Assembly (NCBI RefSeq): GCF_027286305.1
Contig: NZ_CP114599.1
Span: 2,232,001-2,296,000 of the forward strand
Direction of reading: 5' to 3'
DNA length: 64,000 bases
Source of the DNA: Phenylobacterium sp. NIBR 498073
Lineage (GTDB): Bacteria; Pseudomonadota; Alphaproteobacteria; Caulobacterales; Caulobacteraceae
Of this stretch, positions 51,674 through 61,266 are shown piece by piece. How positions within the stretch are numbered: position 1 is the first letter of the stretch; each line of letters starts with the position of its first letter. Position numbers and translations under genes: made by a program. The notes beneath the pieces were generated by a model that was not told the origin of the DNA, made no database searches, and saw nothing but the letters and a program-made list of their open reading frames with translations.

Positions 51674-53854
51674 TCAGTCGCGTCTCGACCAGGTGGAGAG
51701 GACGACCTCCCGCTCGGCCTGGTCGTCGTTCCGCAGGCTCAGCGTCCAGGTTCCCTCCGCGACCGCCCGTTCGGCGTAGATGGACCGAAAGAGTTGGCTG
51801 GCCGCGGGCGTGTCCTTAAGGCTCTCGCCCACGACCGCGCCGTTGTCGTCGATCACGCTCGCCGAGACCGTGCTCGCGGCGATGAAGGTCATGCCGAAGT
51901 CGCGGGCCTGCTTGACCGGGATGTCGATCTTCAGGGTCTGGCCGGGCGCGAGTTTCACGATCTTCGAGAAATCGGGCGTGAAGGCGTCGGTCTGCGCCGC
52001 AGCGTCGAGGCCGAAGGCTCCGGCGGCGAGCGCCGAGAGCTCGATGGGTTTCTGCTTGGCCGGCCCGATGGCGACCCGCGGCTTGACGAACGACGAGAAG
52101 ACTTCGGCGGTCGCCATGTTGATATGCAGTACGCTTTGCTGCTCGGCGTCGGTGATCGCCCAGGTCGCGGACGGGACCGTGACGACCCCGTCGTTCTCGT
52201 TGAACATGTAGCAGATGGCCGGCAGCGGATTACCCGCCAGGATCGAGAACTCAACGCCCTTGCGCTCGGTGTGAACCGCGTTGAACTGCGCGACCACGCT
52301 CGGCCGTAGCTCGCGCAGGGCGTCCATCGAGCGGCCGGCGGTCTCCAGCGGCGCGCTGATGATGTCGGCGCAGCGGCTGCCCATGTTGGGGGTTCCGAGC
52401 ATCACGAGATGGGCGACCTGCGGCTTGCCGTCCGGATAGGTCGGCATGGTCGCGTGGATGTAGCGCCGGCTGATCAGCCCGCCCATCGAGTGGGCGACGA
52501 GGTCGACGTGCCAGGCGTTGCGGTCCTGCTGCGCGTACTTGACGTACTGGCCGAGCTCGACGGCGTTCTGGGCGATGGTGTTGGTTGGTTCGGTGTTGCC
52601 GAGCTGCTCACCCGTGCTCATCCGGCCGTGCTCCGGCTTCTGCCCGACCGGGAAGGCCTTCCAGTCGTAGGAATGGCTGGTGGTCAGAATATTCTGCCAC
52701 ACTTCCCAAGCTTGCCAGTTCGACCATAGGCCGTGGACCAGGACGACCGGCTTGGGCGCGACCTTCAGGTTGTAGGTTTTGTCGTCGACCTTCTTCCCGG
52801 CGTCTTCGACCTCGGTCCTGATGCGCTGGATCAGGCGAGGGCGGCCGTCATCGTACCAGGCGTAGCCTGAGGAATCCCACTTGAACGCCACCTCGCGCTG
52901 TTCGCCGGCCGGGACGTTGACCGTGAGTTCCTCGATCAATCCGTCGGGCTTGGCGCCGTCCCACTTGTCGCCCTTGTAGGTCTCGCGGAACTTGATCGTC
53001 GCCGACTTCTCCTCGGGGCCGTCATTGGCGACGAGCGCCGTGATCCGAACGATGTTGCCATCGGTCGTGCCGCGCTGCTCGACAATCTCCTGCCAGGCCT
53101 CCCAGGTGGGGAAGCGCATGTCCTCGAACTTGACGTCGACCAGCCGCAGGTCGCCGCCGCAGCGGCGCAGGCTCCAGCGCAACGTCTCGGTGACGCCGTA
53201 GGCCGAGACCGAGTGACTGCCGGCCAACTGGTCAGGGCTGGATTTCGAAACGCGATCCGCGCCGCTGCTGCTGAAGGTATAGCCGTTGATCGTCGTCGGC
53301 ATGTCCGCGATGGATTGGTTCACGCCCTGCTTGGGAGTGCATTGGCCGCTATAGCTCGATGAGTTCGAGCCTGAGACGGTCCCCTGGATGTCGGGCAGAC
53401 CGACGCTGACGCGGTAGGTTCCGTCGGAATCCACGCCGACATGCACGTTCGCCTCCAGGCCCGCGCCGTTTCCTCGGGTCTCGGTCTTGCTGATGAAGCT
53501 GCCCGACATGGAGCGCGGAGTGCGCTCGTGGGGGCAGATGTATCGGTCCTGGGCGGACTTGGTTTCGGTCGAGACCGACGTCAGGCTGATGTTGGCCTTG
53601 CCGAGGCTGTAGTCCGCCTCAGGCGCCGGGCGGACCGAGACCTGGGCGGCATAGTCGTAGGTCATTGACCAATTGCTCGTCTCCGTGCCCTTGCCGGTGA
53701 CGCGCTGCTCGGTCTTGGCGGCGCTGTTGGCCTCGTTGCGCGTGTACTGGATCGTCCCGGCCCATCCGCTCGAGCATTGTGCGGCTTCGGCGGCCAGCGG
53801 GATGGCTGTCGACGACAGCAACGATGCGATTGCGAGGGCCGGCAAGATACGCAA
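51674..53854 (-). CDS. Secreted alpha/beta-hydrolase (lipase/PGAP1-like) with N-terminal unknown domain
   Basis: A 726-residue exported protein. A signal peptide (about 1-25, ending AAEAAQC) is followed by a roughly 330-residue region with no family I recognise. The hydrolase domain then shows PVVLVHGLWSNW (about 370) and VDLVAHSMGGLISRRYI (about 455), the latter holding the nucleophile Ser. The C-terminus (about 620-726) is a small beta domain like those appended to secreted enzymes. The HSMGG elbow resembles PGAP1-like/lipase esterases. It is convergent with guaA. The substrate is unknown. Confidence 0.8.
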   Translation of the reverse strand: MRILPALAIASLLSSTAIPLAAEAAQCSSGWAGTIQYTRNEANSAAKTEQRVTGKGTETSNWSMTYDYAAQVSVRPAPEADYSLGKANISLTSVSTETKSAQDRYICPHERTPRSMSGSFISKTETRGNGAGLEANVHVGVDSDGTYRVSVGLPDIQGTVSGSNSSSYSGQCTPKQGVNQSIADMPTTINGYTFSSSGADRVSKSSPDQLAGSHSVSAYGVTETLRWSLRRCGGDLRLVDVKFEDMRFPTWEAWQEIVEQRGTTDGNIVRITALVANDGPEEKSATIKFRETYKGDKWDGAKPDGLIEELTVNVPAGEQREVAFKWDSSGYAWYDDGRPRLIQRIRTEVEDAGKKVDDKTYNLKVAPKPVVLVHGLWSNWQAWEVWQNILTTSHSYDWKAFPVGQKPEHGRMSTGEQLGNTEPTNTIAQNAVELGQYVKYAQQDRNAWHVDLVAHSMGGLISRRYIHATMPTYPDGKPQVAHLVMLGTPNMGSRCADIISAPLETAGRSMDALRELRPSVVAQFNAVHTERKGVEFSILAGNPLPAICYMFNENDGVVTVPSATWAITDAEQQSVLHINMATAEVFSSFVKPRVAIGPAKQKPIELSALAAGAFGLDAAAQTDAFTPDFSKIVKLAPGQTLKIDIPVKQARDFGMTFIAASTVSASVIDDNGAVVGESLKDTPAASQLFRSIYAERAVAEGTWTLSLRNDDQAEREVVLSTWSRRD

Positions 53855-53993
53855 GGCGCTTCTCCAGGTTTCCGTATCCGCCGCATCGCGCAGGCGGCGT
53901 GGAAGCTGAAGCGGCGTTCTACGAACTGGGCGATCGACGGGACGAAACCGCCCAGCGCCGACGAATGCGGGGTGAAGCCGTTGGGGCGGCGGT

Positions 53994-54470
53994 TCAGCCC
54001 GCAGGCCTACGGCGGCCAGGGCGCTGCTGGAGCACGTTGCGCATCGCCAGGCTCGAGTGGATGCGCGCCACTCCGGGAAGCCGCGAGAGGATGTCGGTGT
54101 GGATGGCCTCGTAGTCGGCCGTGCTGGCGCCCGAGACCCGCAGGATATAGTCGACGTCGCCAGTCATCAGGTAGCACTCCTCGATCTCGGGGTGCTCGCG
54201 CACGGCGGCCTCGAAGCGGCGCAGGTATTCTTCGGTCTGCTTCTCGAGCGTCAGCCGAACGATGGCGATGACTCGGCCCTCGGTGTCGGGAGCGGCGACG
54301 ATCGCCGTATAGCCCCGGATGACGCCGCGTTCCTCGAGCATGCGGACGCGGCGCAGGCAGGCGGAGGCCGAGAGGCCGACCTCGGCCGCCAGTTCGCTGT
54401 TGGGCCGGCGGCCATCCAGGCGCAGGAGCCGGATCAGGCTGCGGTCGGTGTCGTCGAGCGAGATGGTCAT
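53994..54470 (-). CDS. Lrp/AsnC-family transcriptional regulator
   Basis: A 158-residue regulator starting MTISLDDTDRSLIRLLRLDG. The HTH is SELAAEVGLSASACLRRVRMLEERGVI; the C-terminal RAM effector domain contains REHPEIEECYLMTGDVDYIL. It is divergent from alr-dadA-ridA, so it is probably the alanine-responsive regulator of that operon. The ATG at 54470 is preferred to one 21 codons upstream because it fits the family start. Confidence 0.93.
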   Translation of the reverse strand: MTISLDDTDRSLIRLLRLDGRRPNSELAAEVGLSASACLRRVRMLEERGVIRGYTAIVAAPDTEGRVIAIVRLTLEKQTEEYLRRFEAAVREHPEIEECYLMTGDVDYILRVSGASTADYEAIHTDILSRLPGVARIHSSLAMRNVLQQRPGRRRPAG

Positions 54471-54514
54471 ATGTTGCGTTCGTGTGCGAGAAGTTTGCGT
54501 GTATGGGTCGCGTA

Positions 54515-54531
54515 GTCGTTGAACATACGAC
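54515..54531. promoter_or_regulatory. Candidate Lrp operator dyad
   Basis: GTCGT-tgaacat-ACGAC is an inverted repeat in the 128-nt divergent region between lrp and alr. A TTCGAATTATCTTCGA stretch follows at 54547-54562. Lrp-type regulators bind such imperfect dyads, but the assignment is only positional. Confidence 0.3.
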
Positions 54532-54598
54532 AATGAGGCAAAACGTTCGAATTATCTTCGAGTAGCATTCGCTGCGCGCCGACACATGGGAGGCGAGG

Positions 54599-55738
54599 AT
54601 GGCCAATTTCGAAGATCCGGCAGACGGCCTGGCGGGCGGGCGCCTGACCATCGACCTCGCCGCGTTGCGCGCCAACTACCTGATGATCGCCGACCGCGCT
54701 GCGCCGGCTCGGGCCGCCGCGGTCGTGAAGGCCGACTCCTACGGCCTGGGCGCCGAACAGGTCGCCGGTGCGTTGGCGCAGGCCGGATGCCGGGACTTCT
54801 TCGTGGCCGTGATCACTGAGGCCTTGGAACTGGCCCCGAAACTGCCGGCCGACGCACGCGTCTACGTGCTCAATGGCTTGCCGCCCGGCGCTGAGGCGAC
54901 CTGCGCCGCCGCCGGCGTCGTGCCGGTGCTGAACTCGCTGGGCCAGGTCAGTCGCTGGCGGGCTGAGGCGCGGCGGCGCGGCATCCGCCTGCCTGCCGTG
55001 ATTCAGGTGGACAGCGGCATGTCGCGGCTGGGACTGGCGGCGAGCGACATCGACCAGCTAACGCCCGGTCTGACCGACGATGTCGAGGTGGTGCTGGTGA
55101 TGAGCCACCTGGCGTGCGGCGACACGCCCAGCGCGGCGGCGAACCAGGAGCAGCTGGCGCGCTTCGAGGCGCTGGCCGACCGGATCGGACCCCAGATTCC
55201 GCGTTCGCTGGCCAATTCGGCGGGCGTGTTCATCGCACCGGAGTTTCGCCAGGACCTCGTACGGCCGGGACTGGCGCTTTACGGCGCGGCGCCGATCGAG
55301 GGTGCGGCGAGCCCGGTGCGGCCGGTCGTGCGGCTGGAGGCGCGGGTGATCCAGCTGCGAACCATCGAGGCCGGCGCGGGCGTCGGTTATGGCCTGACCT
55401 ACGTGGCCCAGGCGCGCAGGCGACTGGCGACGGTCAGCGTCGGCTATGCGGACGGCTGGCCGCGCCGGCTGGGCGGCCGCGTCGCGGCCTATCTGGGCGA
55501 TGTGCGCCTGCCGATCGTCGGGCGAGTATCGATGGACAGCATGACCCTGGATGTCAGCGCCTTGCCCGAAGGCATGCTGAAGGAAGGCGACTTCGTCGAG
55601 CTGATCGGACCGCACCAGTCGCTGGAGGCGGTCGCAGCGGCGGCAGAGACCATCGCCTATGAAGTCCTGACCGGGCTGGGCCGGCGCTTTGCGCGCACCT
55701 ACCTGACCCAAGAGGCGCGCGTGGAGATCGACGCATGA
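54599..55738 (+). CDS. alr: Alanine racemase
   Basis: A 379-residue PLP enzyme: [15 protein letters not shown] holds the PLP-binding Lys, [10 protein letters not shown] and [13 protein letters not shown] follow, and [13 protein letters not shown] supplies the active-site Met/Asp region. It interconverts L- and D-alanine. GGGAGGCGAGG precedes the ATG. Because dadA follows immediately, this copy probably serves L-alanine catabolism (DadX role) rather than only wall synthesis. Confidence 0.95.
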   Translation: MANFEDPADGLAGGRLTIDLAALRANYLMIADRAAPARAAAVVKADSYGLGAEQVAGALAQAGCRDFFVAVITEALELAPKLPADARVYVLNGLPPGAEATCAAAGVVPVLNSLGQVSRWRAEARRRGIRLPAVIQVDSGMSRLGLAASDIDQLTPGLTDDVEVVLVMSHLACGDTPSAAANQEQLARFEALADRIGPQIPRSLANSAGVFIAPEFRQDLVRPGLALYGAAPIEGAASPVRPVVRLEARVIQLRTIEAGAGVGYGLTYVAQARRRLATVSVGYADGWPRRLGGRVAAYLGDVRLPIVGRVSMDSMTLDVSALPEGMLKEGDFVELIGPHQSLEAVAAAAETIAYEVLTGLGRRFARTYLTQEARVEIDA

Positions 55739-56991
55739 AGGTGGCAGTCCTGGGCGGCGGGGTGATCGGCGTCACGTCCGCCTACTACCTGGCCAAGGCC
55801 GGTCACGAGGTGACCGTCATCGAACGTCAGCCGGGGCCGGCGCTGGAGACCAGCTTCGCGAACGCTGGTGAGATCTCGCCGGGCTACGCTTCGCCCTGGG
55901 CGGGGCCTGGCATTCCGGCCAAGGCGGTGAAGTGGCTGCTGATGGAGCATGCGCCGCTGATCCTGCGGCCCAAGCTAGACGCGGCGACTATCGGCTGGCT
56001 GCTGTCGATCCTGCGCAACTGCACCGAGGCGCGCTATGCGCTGAACAAGAGCCGCATGGTCCGGCTGGCCGAGTATAGCCGCGACCTGTTGATCGCGCTG
56101 CGTGCCGACACGGGCATCGCCTATGACGAGCGCAGCCGCGGCACGCTGCAGCTGTTCCGCACCCAGGCGCAGATGGACGGGATCGGCAAGGACGTTGAGG
56201 TGCTGAAGTCCTACGGCGTGCCCTACGAGGTTCTCGACGCCGCCGGCTGCGCGAAGGCCGAGCCGGGGCTGGCCAACGCGTTGGAGCCGATCGTCGGCGG
56301 CCTGCGCCTGCCGAACGACGAGACCGGCGACTGCTTCAAGTTCACCAACGCGCTGGCCGAGCTGGCCAGGGGGTTGGGGGTCGAGTTTCAGTTCGACACC
56401 TCTATCGCCGGGCTGCGCAAGGAGGGCGACCGGATCGCCGCCGTGCGGACCAGCCGCGGCGAGGTCGCGGCGGACGCCTTCCTGGTGGCGATGGGCAGCT
56501 ATTCGCCGGCCCTGGTCGCGCCGTTTGGGATGCGGCTGCCGGTCTATCCGGTGAAAGGCTACTCGATCACCGCGCCGATCCTCGATCCCGAGCGTGCGCC
56601 GGTCTCGACCCTGTTGGACGAGAGCTACAAGGTGGCGATCACCCGGCTGGGCGATCGCATCCGGGTCGGCGGCATGGCCGAGATTTCCGGCTTCAACAAC
56701 GACCTGCACCCGCGCCGGCGGCGCACGCTGGAGCATTCGATGCAGAGCCTGTTCCCCGGCGCGGGCGACGCGGGCGCAGCGAGCTTCTGGTCGGGCCTGC
56801 GGCCGATGACCCCGGACGGCACGCCGGTGGTCGGCGGCACGCGGATCGGCAATCTTTACCTCAACACCGGCCACGGCACGCTCGGCTGGACGATGGCCTG
56901 CGGATCAGGGCAGGTGATCGCCGACGTGATCAGCGGCGCGCCGTGCGCCATCGACACCCGGGATCTGGCGATCTCGCGATATTCAAACTGA
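55735..56991 (+). CDS. dadA: D-amino acid dehydrogenase
   Basis: A 418-residue FAD enzyme. [20 protein letters not shown] (about 2-21) is the dinucleotide-binding site; then [30 protein letters not shown] and [13 protein letters not shown], and near the end [19 protein letters not shown]. It oxidises D-alanine to pyruvate and ammonia via an imine, feeding the respiratory chain. Its ATG overlaps the alr stop (ATGA). Confidence 0.96.
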   Translation: MKVAVLGGGVIGVTSAYYLAKAGHEVTVIERQPGPALETSFANAGEISPGYASPWAGPGIPAKAVKWLLMEHAPLILRPKLDAATIGWLLSILRNCTEARYALNKSRMVRLAEYSRDLLIALRADTGIAYDERSRGTLQLFRTQAQMDGIGKDVEVLKSYGVPYEVLDAAGCAKAEPGLANALEPIVGGLRLPNDETGDCFKFTNALAELARGLGVEFQFDTSIAGLRKEGDRIAAVRTSRGEVAADAFLVAMGSYSPALVAPFGMRLPVYPVKGYSITAPILDPERAPVSTLLDESYKVAITRLGDRIRVGGMAEISGFNNDLHPRRRRTLEHSMQSLFPGAGDAGAASFWSGLRPMTPDGTPVVGGTRIGNLYLNTGHGTLGWTMACGSGQVIADVISGAPCAIDTRDLAISRYSN

Positions 56992-57008
56992 GAAGGAACT
57001 TAAGCCCC

Positions 57009-57353
57009 ATGGCGATCGAACGCATCGAGTCCGGCCCCCGAATGAGCCAGGCCGTCGTCCACGGCGACACGGTCTATCTGGCCGGCCAGGTCGGCGCGCC
57101 GGGCGAAAGCGTCACCGCCCAGACCCAGGCGGTGCTGGCCCAGATCGAGCGGCTGCTGGCGGCGACCGGCAGCGATAAGTCGAAGATCCTGACCGCCACC
57201 ATCTGGCTGGCCGACATGGCCGACTTCGCCGAGATGAACGCGGTGTGGGACAAGTGGGTCGACGGCAAGGACGCCCCGGCCCGCGCCACCGGCGAGGCCA
57301 AGCTGGCCACTCCGGACTACAAGGTCGAGATCATCATCGTCGCCGCCCGCTAA
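57009..57353 (+). CDS. ridA: RidA family enamine/imine deaminase
   Basis: A 114-residue RidA/YjgF protein: VVHGDTVYLAGQVG, VLAQIERLLAATGSDKSKIL, IWLADMADFAEMNAVWDKWV, PARATGEAKLATPDYKVEI. The catalytic Arg (ARAT) is present. It hydrolyses reactive imines and enamines; here it follows dadA by 17 nt, whose reaction releases an imino acid, so it probably clears that intermediate. A terminator follows. Confidence 0.95.
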   Translation: MAIERIESGPRMSQAVVHGDTVYLAGQVGAPGESVTAQTQAVLAQIERLLAATGSDKSKILTATIWLADMADFAEMNAVWDKWVDGKDAPARATGEAKLATPDYKVEIIIVAAR

Positions 57354-57375
57354 GGCAGCGACGATCGAGGCGAAA

Positions 57376-57406
57376 GGCCCGGCGGCAAGCTCCGCCGGGC
57401 CCTTTT
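57376..57406 (+). terminator. Rho-independent terminator after ridA
   Basis: GGCCCGGCGG / CCGCCGGGCC (10-bp perfect stem, 6-nt loop) followed by CTTTTC, ending the alr-dadA-ridA operon. Confidence 0.92.
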
Positions 57407-57505
57407 CATGCCCGAAGCAAGACGCAGCCTCTCGGTGTGGAACCAGCGCCCCGCGACCGGATTGGTGAAGCGACGTGATAGCGTCGGCTCCCTGGAGGGC
57501 TTCCC

Positions 57506-58525
57506 ATGATGATGAAAGCCGCGGTCGCGCGGGCCTTCGGCCAGCCGTTGACCATCGAGGAGCTGCCCGTGCCGCAGCCGGGGCCGGGCGAAGTCCTGGT
57601 CAAGGTGGTGGCGTGCGGCGTCTGCCACACCGATCTGCACGCCATCGACGGCGACTGGCCGGTCAAGCCGACCCTGCCGCTGGTGCCTGGCCATGAGGGC
57701 GTCGGCCATGTCGCGGCGGTGGGCGCCGGGGTCGCCGACCTGAAGGAGGGCGACGCCGTGGGCGTGCCCTGGCTCTACGACGCCTGCCGCGCCTGCGAAT
57801 ACTGCGAGACCGGCTGGGAGACGCTGTGCACTCGGCAGCGCAACACCGGCTATAGCGTCAACGGGGCCTATGCGCAGTACGTGCTGGCCAGCGCCCCGTT
57901 CGTCGGACGACTGCCCAAGGACGTCGACTTCGTGGCCATGGCGCCGATCCTTTGCGCCGGGGTGACGACCTACAAAGGGCTGAAGGAAACCGAGGCGCGG
58001 CCCGGCGAGTGGGTGGTGATCTCGGGCATCGGCGGCCTGGGCCACGTGGCGATCCAATACGCCAAGGCCATGGGCCTGAACGTGGTGGCGATCGACGTCG
58101 CCCAGGACAAGCTGGACCTGGCGTCCCATCTGGGCGCGGACCTGGCGCTCGACGCGCGCCAGCCCGACGCCGTCGAGCGCGTGCAACGGGTGACCGATGG
58201 CGGCGCTCATGGAGTGCTGGTGACCGCCGTGTCGCCGCCGGCCTTCCAGCAGGCCATCGCCTGCGCCCGGCGACGCGGCACGGTGGCGCTGGTCGGACTG
58301 CCGCCAGGAGATTTTCCGACCCCGATCTTCGATGTCGTCTTGAAGCGCATCACAGTGCGCGGCTCGATCGTCGGCACGCGTCGGGACCTAGCGGAATCGA
58401 TTGCGTTCGCGGCCGACGGCAAGGTGAGGGCGACCGTGACCGCCCGGCCGCTGGCGGAGGTCAATGCGGTGCTGGACGATCTGCGGGCCGGACGGATCGA
58501 GGGGCGCGTGGCGCTGACGATGTAG
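57506..58525 (+). CDS. adhP: Zinc-dependent alcohol dehydrogenase (AdhP type)
   Basis: A 339-residue medium-chain dehydrogenase. Catalytic zinc ligands: Cys in ACGVCHTD and His in VPGHEGVGHV. The structural zinc has the Cys set CRACEYC plus GWETLC, and the NAD site is ISGIGGLGHVAIQYAKA, as in AdhP, a propanol-preferring ethanol dehydrogenase. It begins MMMK, so three ATGs (57506, 57509, 57512) could serve; GGAGGG at 57494-57499 fits any of them. Confidence 0.93.
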   Translation: MMMKAAVARAFGQPLTIEELPVPQPGPGEVLVKVVACGVCHTDLHAIDGDWPVKPTLPLVPGHEGVGHVAAVGAGVADLKEGDAVGVPWLYDACRACEYCETGWETLCTRQRNTGYSVNGAYAQYVLASAPFVGRLPKDVDFVAMAPILCAGVTTYKGLKETEARPGEWVVISGIGGLGHVAIQYAKAMGLNVVAIDVAQDKLDLASHLGADLALDARQPDAVERVQRVTDGGAHGVLVTAVSPPAFQQAIACARRRGTVALVGLPPGDFPTPIFDVVLKRITVRGSIVGTRRDLAESIAFAADGKVRATVTARPLAEVNAVLDDLRAGRIEGRVALTM

Positions 58526-58569
58526 TCGCGATAAGTCGGAGCTTGGCTTGACCCAGGCGGATTCGACCG

Positions 58570-58917
58570 ATGAGCATCACGATCTACGGCATCAAGGCGT
58601 GCGACACGATGAAGAAGGCGCGCACCTGGCTCGACGATCACGGCGTGACCTACGCCTTCCACGACTACAAGGCGGTCGGGATCGACCGCGCCAGCCTGGA
58701 GCGCTGGGCCGCCCAGGTCGGCTGGGAGGTGCTGCTGAACCGCTCGGGCACCACGTTCCGCAAGCTGGCCGACGCCGACAAGGCCGACCTGAACCAGGAC
58801 AAGGCCATCGCGCTGATGCTGGCCCAGCCGTCGATGATCAAGCGCCCGGTGCTGGACGTCGGCGGCCAGCTATTGGTCGGCTTCAAGCCAGACGCCTACG
58901 CGGCGAAGTTCAGCTAG
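58570..58917 (+). CDS. ArsC/Spx-like (YffB) thioredoxin-fold protein
   Basis: A 115-residue protein: ITIYGIKACDTMKKARTWLDD with one active-site-like Cys at about 11, HDYKAVGID, NRSGTTFRKL, MIKRPVLD. This is the YffB subgroup of the ArsC/Spx family, with a single Cys in place of the arsenate-reductase triad, so arsenate reductase activity is doubtful. It starts 45 nt after adhP. Confidence 0.9.
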   Translation: MSITIYGIKACDTMKKARTWLDDHGVTYAFHDYKAVGIDRASLERWAAQVGWEVLLNRSGTTFRKLADADKADLNQDKAIALMLAQPSMIKRPVLDVGGQLLVGFKPDAYAAKFS

Positions 58918-59043
58918 ATTGAGGTCGGGGGCTAACATGAAGAACATTTCATGCGCCCGCCTGCATCCGTACGCTTAGGCCGGCGCCTCTTCCCATCAGA
59001 ACGGGGCCGATGAGCCACCCGCACTGAGAGAAGGAAGAACACA

Positions 59044-59415
59044 ATGGAAGATATCCTGGTCCCGCTGGGGTTCTTCGCCATGGTCGCCGCGATCGTCATC
59101 GTGCCGCGATACCTGAAGAGCCTGGAGCGTCAGAAGCTTCAGGAGACGCTGCGCGCCTCGATCGAGAAGGGGGCCGAGCTGCCGCCCGAAGTCGTCCAGG
59201 CCTTGACCAGCGACGTCAAGGCGGCGCCCTCGCCCTATCGCGACCTGCGCGCGGGGATCATCTGGCTGGGCGTGTCGGTCGGATTTGCGGCGCTGGGGGC
59301 CGCGGTGTCGTTCGAGGAGCCGGACGCGCTCTATCCGATGCTGGGCGTGGCGGCGTTCCCGGGCTTCATCGGCCTGGCGCTGATCGCGCTGTCGTTCATC
59401 TCCCGCGGCAAGTAG
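59044..59415 (+). CDS. DUF6249-like membrane protein
   Basis: A 123-residue protein: one N-terminal membrane segment (about 5-22, LVPLGFFAMVAAIVIVPRY), a helical LKSLERQKLQETLRASIEKG region and two more membrane segments (about 73-90 and 99-118). This matches small proteins of the DUF6249 type that commonly sit just upstream of ECF sigma genes. GAGAGAAGGAAG precedes the ATG. It may sense an envelope signal, but no function is proven. Confidence 0.7.
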   Translation: MEDILVPLGFFAMVAAIVIVPRYLKSLERQKLQETLRASIEKGAELPPEVVQALTSDVKAAPSPYRDLRAGIIWLGVSVGFAALGAAVSFEEPDALYPMLGVAAFPGFIGLALIALSFISRGK

Positions 59416-59445
59416 CCGGTAAAGGGGAGGGGAAAGCCCACGACG

Positions 59446-60030
59446 ATGTCGGGCTCTCAAAACACCAGGCACGCAAGCGCCCACGACGTGGAGCTGGCCG
59501 CGCTGGCCGCCGCGGGCGACCGCGCGGCCTTTGGCGAGCTGGTCCGCCGGCACGGGTCGGCGGTGCGTGGCCTGCTGCGCCGCATGGGCGCGCCGCCGGC
59601 CGAGGCCGACGACGTGGCGCAGGATGCGTTCCTGACCGCCTTCGAGCGGATCGGCGAGTTCCGCGGCCAGGGAACGTTCGTCGCCTGGGTCCGCAAGATC
59701 GCCGCGCGGGCCTATCTGCGCCGCCTGCAGCGCGAGCGGCGGATCGCGGCGCTGACTGCGGCCGGCGACGAGGGCGGGGAGGTCGCCGCGCCCCCCGACG
59801 CCGCGGCCCGAATGGACCTGGACGACGCCCTGCGGGGGCTCAGCGCGGCGGAGCGGATCTGCGTGTCGATGTGCTACGGCGCGGGGCTGTCCCACGCAGA
59901 GGCCGCCGACGCCTTGAATCTGCCGCTTGGAACGGTCAAGTCCCATGTCAAACGTGGTCTGGAGAAGCTCAGAGCGCGACTGGCGCCGGCCGACGGCGCT
60001 CCGTTGGAAGGGAGGCGTGGCAATGGCTGA
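59446..60030 (+). CDS. ECF-type RNA polymerase sigma factor
   Basis: A 194-residue sigma-70-family protein. Region 2 is AAFGELVRRHGSAVRGLLRRM, with DDVAQDAFLTAFERIGEFRGQGTFVAWVRKIA; region 4 is LSAAERICVSMCYGAGLSHAEAADALNLPLGTVKSHVKRGLEKL. No region 3 is present. It lies between two small membrane-protein genes, and its stop overlaps the downstream one by 8 nt. It is therefore likely controlled by that membrane partner, as for other ECF cassettes. Confidence 0.93.
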   Translation: MSGSQNTRHASAHDVELAALAAAGDRAAFGELVRRHGSAVRGLLRRMGAPPAEADDVAQDAFLTAFERIGEFRGQGTFVAWVRKIAARAYLRRLQRERRIAALTAAGDEGGEVAAPPDAAARMDLDDALRGLSAAERICVSMCYGAGLSHAEAADALNLPLGTVKSHVKRGLEKLRARLAPADGAPLEGRRGNG

Positions 60031-60403
60031 GCTCGAATTCGAGCGGCGTCTGGAACGCCTCTTCGCCGAACCGCCGGCCTTCTCGGACGAGAAGGCTTTC
60101 GCCGTTTCGGTGGAGCGCAAGCTGAACCGCGGCTGGAACATCCGGCGTTGGACGATCGGGGCCGCGGGCCTGGCCGGCGGCGTCATCGGCGCCAGCCAGT
60201 TGATCATGTCGAACTTCGTGCATCAGGTCGAAAGCGCGTCGGAAGGCTCCACCCGGCTGTTGCAGGCGGGGGTGCAGCAATTGGCCCCGCGCTCGGATTT
60301 GCTTGCCGCGCTGCCGGCCGGCTCTTCCGTGGTATGGATCGCCAGCGGAATGGCGGTGCTCGCCATCGGCTTCGTGGTGACCCGAGTGTTCGAGGAGTTC
60401 TAG
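60023..60403 (+). CDS. Small membrane protein, likely partner of the ECF sigma factor
   Basis: A 126-residue protein. A basic/acidic N-terminal region ([24 protein letters not shown]) is followed by a membrane segment at about 43-62 ([21 protein letters not shown]). A periplasmic linker ([14 protein letters not shown]) and a second membrane segment at about 103-122 come next. The ATG at 60023 overlaps the sigma-factor stop. The layout fits an anti-sigma-like protein, but no family signature is visible. Confidence 0.7.
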   Translation: MAELEFERRLERLFAEPPAFSDEKAFAVSVERKLNRGWNIRRWTIGAAGLAGGVIGASQLIMSNFVHQVESASEGSTRLLQAGVQQLAPRSDLLAALPAGSSVVWIASGMAVLAIGFVVTRVFEEF

Positions 60404-60405
60404 CC

Positions 60406-61233
60406 ATGTCGGCTCAGCGTCAGGAAATCGTTCGGCGGATCGCCGCCCCAGATATCGCCGCGCGCAAGGGCGGGGTGCCGGTCGTGTGCCTCACGGCCTA
60501 CACGGCCCCGATGGCCGAGATCCTCGACGAGCACTGCGATCTGCTGCTGGTCGGGGACTCGGTCGGGATGGTTGTCCATGGCCTGCCCAATACGGTCGGC
60601 GTGACCCTGGAGATGATGATCCTGCACGGCCAGGCGGTCATGCGGACCTCGCGCCGGGCGATGGTGGTCGTCGACATGCCGTTCGGCTCCTATGAAGGCT
60701 CGCCGGAGGTCGCCTACGCCAATGCGGCGCGGGTGATGAAGGAGACCGGCGCGCAGGCGATCAAGGTCGAGAGCGGTCCGACCGTGGTCGAGACCATCGA
60801 TTATCTGGTCAAGCGCGGCATCCCGGTGATGGGCCATGTCGGCCTGCGCCCGCAGGCGGTGCACGTCGACGGCGGCTTCAAGGCCAAGGGCAAGGGCGGC
60901 GACGAGCGCGCCCGCATCCTGCAGGAAGCCAAGGCCACCGCCGAGGCGGGCGCCTTTGCGGTCGTGGTCGAGGGCGTGGCCGAGGGGCTGGCGCGCGAGA
61001 TCACCGAGGCGATCTCGGTGCCGACCATCGGCATCGGCGCCTCGGCCGGCTGCGACGGCCAGATCCTCGTCACCGACGACATGCTCGGCCTGTTCGACTG
61101 GACGCCGAAGTTCGTGCGCCGCTACGGCGATCTGCGCGGCGAGATCGGCCGGGCGGTCGCCGGCTATGCCGACGACGTGCGCGCGCGCCGATTCCCGGGC
61201 CCAGCCGAGATCTATTTCGCCAAGGCCGGCTAG
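60406..61233 (+). CDS. panB: Ketopantoate hydroxymethyltransferase
   Basis: A 275-residue enzyme: [52 protein letters not shown]-type [26 protein letters not shown], and [23 protein letters not shown]. It makes ketopantoate for pantothenate/CoA. The ATG at 60406 is 2 nt after the membrane-protein stop. No panC/panD lies adjacent. Confidence 0.97.
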   Translation: MSAQRQEIVRRIAAPDIAARKGGVPVVCLTAYTAPMAEILDEHCDLLLVGDSVGMVVHGLPNTVGVTLEMMILHGQAVMRTSRRAMVVVDMPFGSYEGSPEVAYANAARVMKETGAQAIKVESGPTVVETIDYLVKRGIPVMGHVGLRPQAVHVDGGFKAKGKGGDERARILQEAKATAEAGAFAVVVEGVAEGLAREITEAISVPTIGIGASAGCDGQILVTDDMLGLFDWTPKFVRRYGDLRGEIGRAVAGYADDVRARRFPGPAEIYFAKAG

Positions 61234-61252
61234 AGCGACTGAGGTCGCTCTA
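61231..61252 (+). terminator. Hairpin overlapping the panB stop
   Basis: TAGAGCGAC / GTCGCTCTA is a perfect 9-bp stem with a tgag loop, starting at the panB stop codon. No T tract follows, so it may be structural or a weak terminator. Confidence 0.5.
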
Positions 61253-61266
61253 GCCTTGTGACTTTG

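Noticed and set aside
58570..58917. Arsenate reductase
   Set aside because: Only one Cys is present and there is no ars neighbour; the YffB subgroup fits better.
58940..58975. GAAC...CGT before the ECF cassette as an autoregulated promoter
   Set aside because: The spacing is about 22 nt, longer than the 16-17 nt expected for ECF promoters.
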